A stretch of DNA of 64,000 nucleotides from JAUWKC01 sp035527845. Its GTDB lineage: Bacteria; Planctomycetota; Phycisphaerae; Sedimentisphaerales; Anaerobacaceae. Where the stretch lies: NCBI GenBank assembly GCA_035527845.1, contig DATKZT010000112.1, positions 53,122-117,121 of the forward strand, written 5' to 3'. Every line of letters starts with the position of its first letter. The stretch's first letter is position 1. The position numbers and the translations under genes were made by a program. Positions 37,664 to 43,488 of this stretch are shown here, piece by piece. Under the pieces are notes generated by a model. The model made no database searches. It saw only the letters and a list, made by a program, of their open reading frames with translations, and was not told where the DNA came from.

Positions 37664-38416
37664 CTAAGTGTCGAACCATCCGGCGCTGATGTTGCCGAGG
37701 TCCGAGTCGCGGAGCCGGAGGAATGTACCGATAATTCCGGTCATTTGTTGGGCTGGCTGGCCGAGGCGACCGGGCGTGAACATGCGGCAAAGGGCCCTTG
37801 CAAATCTCTGCAGAAGTACCGTTATTTGCTGGTTGACGTAACGTGTGTCTTGCTCTGTTCTTTGTCCAAGATTGTTACGGGTTGTCCTGTCTTGCCACTC
37901 GGGTAGGCGTGAAAGAACATCCGTGCAATACCAATCAAACAGGCAGATAGGGTCGTCGTCGGGCGAGCCTCTGCTGCCAACAATTACATTGATGTTGTAG
38001 TATCGGCCGCCGTCGGCGTACTTTTCGAGCAGCTCCACTATTTGCCTGAGGTCACCGTCATTCTCGAGAAATTCCGTGTCAATTCTGGCTGCCTCAGATT
38101 GTTCCGAATAGTCCCATTGCCGGGCAATATTGGTAACCTGGTCAAGCAATTCAGCGACCTTGTGGTGTTCGCAGTGTTCGTTGTACGCTCTATGGTCGGG
38201 GAATTTGCCCTGTCGGTGCAAATAATCCAGGCACCATATCATTTTGAGGAGTCTTTCGAAGCCATCGGCGAGAAGCAGGACGGGCAAGTGGGCGAAATCG
38301 TTTGCGCCGCTCAATCGGTTAAGCGAAATCAATCCCTCCTGGATGAGGCAAATTGCGGTTGTCACTTCTTGGATCACTGCAAGCTGCCGGATTGTGTCGG
38401 GGGCATGGGTAGGCAT
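37664..38416 (-). CDS. hypothetical alpha-helical protein
   Basis: This is a 250-residue protein with AGGAG 6 bases before the ATG. It is mostly helical with few membrane-like segments. The region LPVLLLADGFERLLKMIWCL (about 43-62), followed by HxxHCEHHKVAELLDQ, is reminiscent of HEPN-type helical bundles found in bacterial defence and toxin proteins, but the R-x4-6-H catalytic motif is not evident, so this remains a guess. It lies 17 bases after a 35-residue acidic ORF on the same strand and the two appear to be an operon inside the accessory region. Confidence 0.6.
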   Translation of the reverse strand: MPTHAPDTIRQLAVIQEVTTAICLIQEGLISLNRLSGANDFAHLPVLLLADGFERLLKMIWCLDYLHRQGKFPDHRAYNEHCEHHKVAELLDQVTNIARQWDYSEQSEAARIDTEFLENDGDLRQIVELLEKYADGGRYYNINVIVGSRGSPDDDPICLFDWYCTDVLSRLPEWQDRTTRNNLGQRTEQDTRYVNQQITVLLQRFARALCRMFTPGRLGQPAQQMTGIIGTFLRLRDSDLGNISAGWFDT

Positions 38417-38433
38417 GGTTCTCCTCGTTTCAC

Positions 38434-38541
38434 TTATGGATTTGTTTCCTCCACGACCTCGACTTCCTCGCCGATGAGCCCGTAGAGTTGTTCATCGAAA
38501 ACTTCAACAAACTCGACGACGGTTGACAGAATGGCACGCAT
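38434..38541 (-). CDS. 35-residue acidic small protein
   Basis: ATG at 38541 with GAGGAAG about 5 bases upstream; TAA at 38434. The peptide (begins MRAILSTVVEFVEVFDEQLY, ends EVVEETNP) has many Glu and Asp and few basic residues. It sits just upstream of the 250-residue gene, which has its own ribosome site. Small acidic partner plus larger helical protein is a layout seen in toxin-antitoxin pairs, but nothing else supports that here. Confidence 0.4.
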   Translation of the reverse strand: MRAILSTVVEFVEVFDEQLYGLIGEEVEVVEETNP

Positions 38542-38624
38542 TACGTCTTCCTCTGCCTGTTCCACATTCCAAATCGGCGGCCACCGGAGGAAATACTATC
38601 ACCGTCCAAAAGAAATGTCAACAA

Positions 38625-39194
38625 GACAATACTCAAACTTAGGGGTTTTACCATAACCTTTTCCGCAGTAAATCCATGTGAAGCCAGAAACAGGCATTTA
38701 TTGCTTCAGTCAGCCCGGTCAACAAGCGGTACGCAAGAAAGTCCGGATTATCCGGCAGGTGTATCATCCTGTACGAATCCCAGCCATGCTTCTGGCAACG
38801 CAACCTTGACCTTACTGTCAAAGTCATTATTCTTTACCAGGTGAGCCTCGAGGCGATCCAGCCGTAAGGGAAACTGTGTTCTTTGCTCGGGCAGATGACG
38901 TGCCGTTTGACAGATGATTGGTTTACCGCTCCTGAGCAGTCTTATGACACCATCACGCAGGAATTTCTTGTCCGGCATTGACAAGTTTTTGCCGGTATTT
39001 TTGAGAAAACCGTGCAGGTTGGCCGATACTGATTCCATCAGAGCTTTACGTTTCAACATGACGCACCTCCTTGTGCGATAAGGGTTTATAGAACTTTCAG
39101 AGCATCCCTTACATCGTCATACACAAGGAGTGCGCCTTGAGTGAATCATCCGCCCAAAATGCTTGTCAAAAAAACCCTAAGTTTGAGTTATGTC
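38625..39194. mobile_element. IS remnant with terminal inverted repeats
   Basis: The ends at 38625-38649 and 39169-39194 are inverted copies sharing the core ACTCAAACTTAGGG with flanking T-run. Between them on the minus strand is a transposase gene reduced to its N- and C-terminal pieces. At about 570 bases this is an internally deleted, non-autonomous copy; a full relative could still mobilise it. No target duplication was identified by eye. Confidence 0.65.
38648..39059 (-). pseudogene. internally deleted IS4-like transposase
   Basis: The gene starts at 39059 behind a very strong site (AAGGAGGTG) and encodes about 98 residues typical of the N-terminus of an IS4-like DDE transposase (SVSANLHGFLKN, then CQTARHLPEQRTQF, then ALPEAWLGFVQDDTP). 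It then hits a stop at 38748. Directly after, in another frame, 36 codons read as a plausible C-terminus (DNPDFLAYRLLTGLTEAINA ... LLRKRLW) ending at 38648. So the catalytic middle is missing and the junction is out of frame. Family assignment rests on memory of related transposases. Confidence 0.6.
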
Positions 39195-39471
39195 CACTGC
39201 ATCGCCAGATTCAGCCGTTTGGGCAGAGCAACAGGGGTCACACAGCCGGTAGTAAGCTTCCAATGCCAGAAATTCCCGGAAAACCGGTGCGCTGCACCGA
39301 AACCATCCCTAATAATGGCCACAGTGCTGTATGCCCTGTGCAGTGCAAACTTACGCTCATAGGCTATCAAATCGCTCCAGGAATTACGAGTATTTTCTGG
39401 CGTTACGTGTGGCTGTTGTCACCAAAACCCGTAAAACACCGTAGTTTTCCCTTGCAACAAGCATTGGTCGG
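39195..39471. other. unassigned stretch with a short minus-strand open frame
   Basis: On the minus strand a frame of about 70 codons (containing RKFALHRAYSTVAIIRDGFG, ending LNLAMQWT at 39188) looks mildly protein-like but has no start context and no recognised family. It is probably a gene fragment in a decayed region. Confidence 0.25.
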
Positions 39472-39588
39472 GACAGGTTCGGTGCCGGCGCCACAATCGA
39501 ACAGGTAACCGTCAGAAGGATCCTGCTTCTCACTCATCATGCTATCAATCCTCCACAATGACTCGACGCCAAAATCGATGACGCCGGC
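39472..39588 (-). pseudogene. degraded second copy of the PP-loop protein / DUF523 junction
   Basis: This matches 40636-40751 without gaps over about 116 bases, with roughly 13 differences by eye (about 89% identity). In the intact copy this stretch spans the last codons of the PAPS-reductase-like gene and the first codons of the DUF523 gene. Here the same two reading frames persist: HRFWRRVIVED then stop, and a DUF523-like start reading QDPSDGYLFDCGAGTEPV. The DUF523 frame then loses similarity and soon stops. It is a relic of a second operon copy. Confidence 0.75.
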
Positions 39589-39614
39589 TTCTTCTTTGTG
39601 TGTCGCGGGTTCGT

Positions 39615-39856
39615 TTACCAGAAGTGTCGTCTGGCGAAGGCGTGGCCGCAGCCGGATTTAAGGTATTTCTCGAAGCTCTCGGCCCTGCGGTCGTCGAGAA
39701 AACGAATAGCAACAACAATTTTCCAGGGTTTGAACTTGGTAGTGTGGGCGGATTTGCCGGAATTGTGATCTTTAAGGCGATTGTTCAAATTATGGGTAAT
39801 GCCAACGTAGCGTTTACCGGGATGGCAGATGCTTTCAAGAAGAAGACGTATGTCAT
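39615..39856 (-). pseudogene. GIY-YIG endonuclease-like gene with a one-base frameshift
   Basis: The frame ending at 39615 encodes a typical small GIY-YIG protein (CHPGKRYVGITHNLNNRLKD, HNSGKSAHTTKFKPW, then FEKYLKSGCGHAFARRHFW), with the second Tyr/Gly motif, the catalytic Arg (NNRL) and the Glu in FEKYLKSG. Its natural start, ATG at 39856 reading MTYVF, is in another frame; the two join within a TTC/CTT repeat (TCTTCTTCTT), so one base is missing (242 bases from start to stop). The first motif (Y-V-F/Y) is thereby cut off from the rest. Stand-alone GIY-YIG proteins of this size act as nucleases. It is either a recent pseudogene or a sequencing error; a slippage-controlled gene is less likely. 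Confidence 0.7.
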
Positions 39857-39914
39857 TGTTTCTCAATTTTGAATTAAAGAGAGAAAGTCCTGCTTCGCTA
39901 AAGCTGCGCAGGAC

Positions 39915-39951
39915 ATTCTGCATAGCTCATCGAAGATGAGCGACGCAGAAT
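39915..39951. repeat. perfect-armed hairpin abutting the tmRNA fragment
   Basis: Two nested pairs of arms, ATTCTGC/GCAGAAT (outer) and GCTCATC/GATGAGC (inner), enclose a GAA loop. It ends exactly where the partial tmRNA 3' end begins. A second imperfect hairpin (GTCCTGC/GCAGGAC) lies just before it. This could be part of the GIY-YIG unit or an element boundary structure. Confidence 0.6.
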
Positions 39952-39978
39952 GGAGGCGGGGCGATTCGAACCCCCGTC
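39951..39978 (-). repeat. att-like copy of the tmRNA 3' end
   Basis: 28 bases identical to 42949-42976 except for one base (position 12). The block covers the T-loop, 3' half of the T-stem and the 3' acceptor strand of tmRNA, the usual crossover block for elements that integrate in ssrA. The 5' half of tmRNA is absent here, and no 5' acceptor strand pairs with it upstream, so it is not a separate tRNA gene. Confidence 0.75.
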
Positions 39979-40241
39979 AGGTCTTTTTCGTAAGTCTTTT
40001 CAGGAACTTAATTTCGAGTTTAAGCCCCTTTGCCCAAAAGAGTTAAATTATTCTCGGGTTTGATCACCTTTTATCACGTTTAACCGCTTTTGCGCACTCC
40101 AAATACTCCCGTATTACTCCCGCGAAAATGACTATCTTTTGGCTCGTCTCGGCTTCCCTTTTCTATTCCCGCTCTTGCTTGTAAAACGCATGTTTTCGAG
40201 CAAAGGTTCGTCACGTCACTTGTCGAAAGTCTTTCCCAAGT
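39979..40241. other. noncoding stretch inside the island next to the att-like repeat
   Basis: No gene supported. On the minus strand near 40090-40130 two short similar blocks (GGGAGTAATA and GGGAGTATTT) occur in tandem, which might be integrase arm sites or relics of the end of a recombinase gene; this is weak. Confidence 0.25.
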
Positions 40242-40703
40242 TCACCCCACGCGGATGACCTTTATGCCGCTGCGGCCCAGCACTTCACCGGTTACTCCTT
40301 CTCGATCGCATGAAGGACTTCCGGCTTTCAAATAGGCACGGCGTGCACCCACAATTGTCGCAATCTCCAACGTGTACTTGGCGCCGTTAACGTGAAATCG
40401 CGTGACATCTTTTCGCGTTTCTGGTGCGACGATTCGCAATCGCCCGTCCAGAACATCTGCTCCGCTGCCTTCGAGCTTCTCGCTGGTTCGAGGCGTAGGC
40501 ATACCGCCAAGCTGTTCCGGACAGACAGGAACGATGACGTACTTTTTCTTCAGGCGTTCTATCAATTTTTCGCGTTTCTTCGGCCTACGCCCGTGCCAGC
40601 GACACGGAATCCCGAGCAAACAGGCGCTGACCAGAACAGGTTCGGTGCCGGCGCCACAATCAAATAGGTAGCCTTGAGAGAGATCCTGCTTCCTACTTAC
40701 CAT
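40242..40703 (-). CDS. DUF523 / TudS-like Fe-S desulfidase
   Basis: This is a protein of about 153 residues. The DUF523 core is plain: VLVSACLLGIPCRWHGR, VIVPVCPEQLGGMPTPR, and KAGSPSCDREGVTGEVL, giving the three conserved Cys that hold a 4Fe-4S cluster in TudS, a 2-thiouracil desulfidase. An extra start segment (SRKQDLSQGYLFDCGAGTEP) precedes the core. The family removes sulfur from thiolated pyrimidine; whether this copy acts on free bases, nucleotides or nucleic acid is unknown. The ATG at 40703 follows the upstream gene's stop by one base and uses a GGAGG inside that gene's last codons, so the two are tightly coupled. Confidence 0.85.
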   Translation of the reverse strand: MVSRKQDLSQGYLFDCGAGTEPVLVSACLLGIPCRWHGRRPKKREKLIERLKKKYVIVPVCPEQLGGMPTPRTSEKLEGSGADVLDGRLRIVAPETRKDVTRFHVNGAKYTLEIATIVGARRAYLKAGSPSCDREGVTGEVLGRSGIKVIRVG

Positions 40704-40704
40704 G

Positions 40705-41868
40705 CTATGAATCCTCCACAATGACTCGACGCCAAAATCGATGACGCCAGCCCATACAAAACTTCAACCGAAGACACCTGCCACACTTGATACAACCTGT
40801 GATTTGCAAGGACCTGGTTACTCGGTCAAATTGTCTGCATGGGAAGCATTCTACCATACAGAAGCCGCAGTCCAAACAATTAATCATCCGCTTAATCACA
40901 ACATCTGCGATTCTTTCAGGCACATGCCAAAATCGGATTTCATTATTTACTCTGGCCCATTTACCGTCCAAGGGTTTCAGATGCTTTGTACTGATCCAGT
41001 CTGACTTGCGAATATGGTAGACCAACGCACCTGATGATAGTCGATATTTGATAGCACCGATGATATCTTGTGTTTTATGTCGGCGCCAGTGAACAAAACC
41101 GTGACGTTCTAGTTTTTCCTCTCGGGTCTTGTATTCTGGAGCAAGGCCGCTTCTTTCAATCAACGCACTATCGAAAAGCAGCTTCTCTACGTGGCCATAA
41201 TACCTCTCACACACAAGCCGGTAGTGTTCTTCACTGTATGCCTGTCTTCGCCGGTCAGATGTATAGCAGCAGATGCAGTAGGTACGATCCATGTGCTTAT
41301 AAATAGGATTGAGAGGCAGCCCATACCGCTCTCTAATCACTTCGATGATCTCTTCCTTTGTGAAAACCAACATAGGGTTAAAACAAGGAAGATCCAGTCT
41401 CTCGTAAAGCTCCAAACCAGTATGGAACTTTCGACTGTATTCGCTCCCAGACATACCGCGAAACATTATGCCTTCTCTGGGCCCTCTGGCACCTTTACGT
41501 CTCAACCAATCCAAAAGGGCCGTGCCAACGAGCATCGGCACGCACCATGCGTCGACAAGAGTCAGAAATCCGATTCCTCGGTCTGTAAGCTGAAAGTATT
41601 CTAAAAATGGAGTCAGGACCTCTACTGCGAATCCTCGGTCTTTAAGTGCGGCGAGGTAGTCGAGGTTTCCCGGAAACTCAAGATTGTGGTGCACGTACAG
41701 ACACGGCAACCTCTCAGGTGCGATTGCCTCATAAATAATCGCAGCCATCGCAAGACTGTCTTTGCCTGTTGAGAATGCGATGAAGGGATATCCATGTTCG
41801 AGCTTCGAGTAGACCTGTCGCATCCATGCGATCGTGTTTTTCACTTTTGTGGCGAGCGTTTTTCTCAT
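40705..41868 (-). CDS. PAPS-reductase-like PP-loop protein with C-terminal Cys cluster (IbrA/DndC-like)
   Basis: This is a 387-residue protein of the adenine-nucleotide alpha-hydrolase superfamily. The PP-loop is FSTGKDSLAMAA (about 31-42). The core includes PCLYVHHNLEFPGNLDYLAA and RGMSGSEYSRKFHTGLE; a cysteine pair CICCYTSDRRRQAYSEEHY follows. The last 55 residues hold two clusters: CLDCGFCMVECFPC and CIKCGRCLRLKFC, likely Fe-S ligands. Relatives include IbrA, found beside ParB-like IbrB in E. coli elements, and more distantly DndC of DNA phosphorothioation. The chemistry would be adenylation with sulfur transfer or reduction. It starts inside the parB-like stop (ATGA) and is followed one base later by DUF523. 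Confidence 0.87.
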   Translation of the reverse strand: MRKTLATKVKNTIAWMRQVYSKLEHGYPFIAFSTGKDSLAMAAIIYEAIAPERLPCLYVHHNLEFPGNLDYLAALKDRGFAVEVLTPFLEYFQLTDRGIGFLTLVDAWCVPMLVGTALLDWLRRKGARGPREGIMFRGMSGSEYSRKFHTGLELYERLDLPCFNPMLVFTKEEIIEVIRERYGLPLNPIYKHMDRTYCICCYTSDRRRQAYSEEHYRLVCERYYGHVEKLLFDSALIERSGLAPEYKTREEKLERHGFVHWRRHKTQDIIGAIKYRLSSGALVYHIRKSDWISTKHLKPLDGKWARVNNEIRFWHVPERIADVVIKRMINCLDCGFCMVECFPCRQFDRVTRSLQITGCIKCGRCLRLKFCMGWRHRFWRRVIVEDS

Positions 41869-42470
41869 TGTGAGAACCCCAATAACAAAGCGAACACCTG
41901 TCCCGCCGCCTTCGCCGAATCCTTCTCCTTAATTCCGTGTTCACTCGCAAGCTGCTTAATTGCTTTGTTGAAGGCTCCTTTCGTCTCAGCGGCCACTTTG
42001 ACCGGGAGAAGTACGTACATGGAAGTAAGTTTTGCCTTGAACTGTTCTTCGAATGCCTTCCAGTCAAAATCTCTTTGACGCGCAAGCAATGCTTGGAGTT
42101 CGGCCTTAGAATAGCCAAGAGACGGCAGGTCGATCTTTTTTCGTTTGAGTTCTTCCAATACTTTCCGTAACTTCGGATAATCCCAGTCGGCTAGTTCTGC
42201 TGTTTTGTTATCCGCGACTGCGAAGGCTTTGCGCTCGGCTTCACTTACTTCCAAGACTATGGCCGGTACGGATTTCATGCCAATTTTCTTTGCGGCTTTC
42301 CATCGTGTATGCCCCGCGATGATGGCAAATTGCTGGTCGCAGAGAATCGGCACATTGAAACCAAAGGACGCTATACTTTTGGCTACGGCATCCACCGCTT
42401 CGTCGTTAATCCGAGGATTGTCTTCCCATGGCTTGAGCGTCGAGACATCAATCTCATGGATTTCTAACAT
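41865..42470 (-). CDS. ParB/Srx-fold protein (IbrB-like)
   Basis: This is a 201-residue protein. The ParB N-terminal domain shows PWEDNPRINDEAVDAVAKSI (box I) and FAIIAGHTRWKAAKKIGMKS (box II, with the CTP/ATP-binding GHTRW), then EAERKAFAVADNKTAELADW. The C-terminal 75 residues are helical and basic and lack the chromosome-ParB helix-turn-helix and dimerisation domain, so this is not a partition protein. ParB-fold proteins next to PAPS-reductase-like genes are a known pair in prophages and islands. AAGGAGG lies 9 bases before the ATG; the stop overlaps the PP-loop gene by 4 bases. Confidence 0.86.
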   Translation of the reverse strand: MLEIHEIDVSTLKPWEDNPRINDEAVDAVAKSIASFGFNVPILCDQQFAIIAGHTRWKAAKKIGMKSVPAIVLEVSEAERKAFAVADNKTAELADWDYPKLRKVLEELKRKKIDLPSLGYSKAELQALLARQRDFDWKAFEEQFKAKLTSMYVLLPVKVAAETKGAFNKAIKQLASEHGIKEKDSAKAAGQVFALLLGFSQ

Positions 42471-42482
42471 CGTGAGTCCTCC

Positions 42483-42575
42483 TTATCTTAGCTCCATGGA
42501 ATTTCTGCGTACTACTGCACGGCTAAATAATTCAGACGTGCTTTCAGGAATAATCTGCCACCAACACTTGGCCAT
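42483..42575 (-). CDS. possible 30-residue leader ORF upstream of the ParB-like gene
   Basis: ATG at 42575, TAA at 42483 directly before the AAGGAGG of the ParB-like gene. The peptide starts MAKCWWQIIPES. Its own ribosome site is weak. Its stop touches the downstream ribosome site, which would fit translational coupling, but chance is possible. Confidence 0.25.
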   Translation of the reverse strand: MAKCWWQIIPESTSELFSRAVVRRNSMELR

Positions 42576-42748
42576 ATTGCTTTACTGAGGGTAACACTGA
42601 ACCCAGCCAAACCAAAGTTGTGAGTTCGGCTTGTTTGAGGAACGTTTTACGTCGCGTCGCGTCTTACAAGGTTTGCTCTCGCCAATCGCAGTAGATTCCA
42701 TCCCGCCACGAGTTAACATCTTTCTTGGTTGTTCACTACACTGCCAAT

Positions 42749-42777
42749 ATTATACAAAATTCCTATCAAAAAGTCAA
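42749..42777 (-). promoter_or_regulatory. strong sigma70-type promoter for the ParB / PP-loop / DUF523 operon
   Basis: On the minus strand: TTGACT (42777-42772), 17-base spacer, TATAAT (42754-42749). The predicted leader before the ParB-like ATG is about 270 bases, long enough for a regulatory RNA or the small ORF at 42483-42575. The rest of 42576-42948 shows no gene. Confidence 0.7.
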
Positions 42778-42948
42778 CGAAATCTGTTGTTTTTTGAACA
42801 AACTTTCCCGGTACAGTCGAACAGTCTTCTGTATGCCTGTGTCTTTTCTACAGCAGTCGGCAGGCGGTGTCTGGGATGCTGCCGAGCGCGATTTGGCAGG
42901 AAGGATTTTGCGTAAGGTCTGTATTGGCAGATAGTTATGCACGAAGAC

Positions 42949-42976
42949 TGGAGGCGGGGGGATTCGAACCCCCGTC
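42949..42976 (-). repeat. att-like block within the intact tmRNA 3' end
   Basis: The partner of 39951-39978 (27 of 28 bases the same), here as part of the functional tmRNA gene. Confidence 0.75.
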
Positions 42977-43300
42977 CCGTGATGCTTCAAGACAAGCGTC
43001 TACATGCGTAGTCGTTTTATTGAGAATTCGCCTCGCTAAGCGCCAAGCGACAGGCTCTTAGGTCGGCTATTTCGGGATTTGTCTTTTCCCTCCGGCCCGA
43101 AATACCGTCGGGAGCAGCCCGCTAAGTGACGCCCTTGCCGGACCCGCAGGCAAAATCCGACAGGACGGGCCGCCTAATTAGGCAGCCATTTGCAACTGAT
43201 AGTTGCCAGTTAAATTTGGTACCGGATGATTAACCAGGCCAACCGGCGTCCTGGGCATGCAGCTTGACTCTCCGACATCCGGTCGAAGCCGTTCGCCCCC
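42949..43300 (-). ncRNA. ssrA: transfer-messenger RNA (tmRNA)
   Basis: A one-piece tmRNA of about 352 nt. The 5' end GGGGGCG pairs with the 3' strand CGCCUCC (7 base pairs including one G-U), followed by discriminator A at 42949; the CCA is not encoded. The T-arm is GGGGG-UUCGAAU-CCCCC, and the 5' domain has the signature GGCUUCGAC. The tag frame ends at TAA 43178-43180 and reads ...NLTGNYQLQMAA; the resume codon is uncertain, around 43214-43222. It rescues stalled ribosomes with SmpB and tags nascent chains for proteolysis. A promoter lies at 43350-43378. The 3' end serves as the integration site for the neighbouring island. Confidence 0.95.
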
Positions 43301-43349
43301 ATATTCACTTTTCAAGAATCTACGCAGATGGTCATTCCACCGCAATGCT

Positions 43350-43378
43350 ATTATATCGTATATTACGGCCCGCGCCAA
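43350..43378 (-). promoter_or_regulatory. promoter of ssrA
   Basis: On the minus strand: TTGGCG (43378-43373), 17-base spacer, TATAAT (43355-43350), about 50 bases before the mature tmRNA 5' end, so a short precursor is expected. Confidence 0.6.
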
Positions 43379-43488
43379 TAATAGTTTGCTCCGATGCGGT
43401 TTTTTGCGCCAAGAATGCACGTAATCTCACCCGCCGCCCCCGCCGAAAAGGCCCAAGGGGCGCCGGGATATTAAGGCCTCGTTGCCGC

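Larger units (their letters stand above)
39951..42976. mobile_element. putative ssrA-integrated island (about 3 kb) carrying ParB / PP-loop / DUF523 operon
   Basis: Direct repeats of the tmRNA 3' end at 39951-39978 and 42949-42976 frame this segment. The orientation is right: the intact tmRNA is on the minus strand, and the insert lies on its 3' side, so integration restores the tmRNA gene. Cargo is one three-gene operon on the minus strand with its own strong promoter. No integrase gene remains, so it is either a mobilised passenger or a decayed island. A relic of the same operon just outside (39472-39588) suggests repeated insertions at this site. Confidence 0.6.

Noticed and set aside
39951..40030. 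Possible tRNA gene on the minus strand
   Set aside because: Only the T-arm and 3' acceptor strand are present; no matching 5' acceptor, D-arm or anticodon arm. It is a tmRNA 3' fragment.
41865..42470. ParB as a plasmid/chromosome partition protein
   Set aside because: No ParA neighbour, no parS-like repeats, and no central DNA-binding domain; the partner genes indicate the IbrB-type group.
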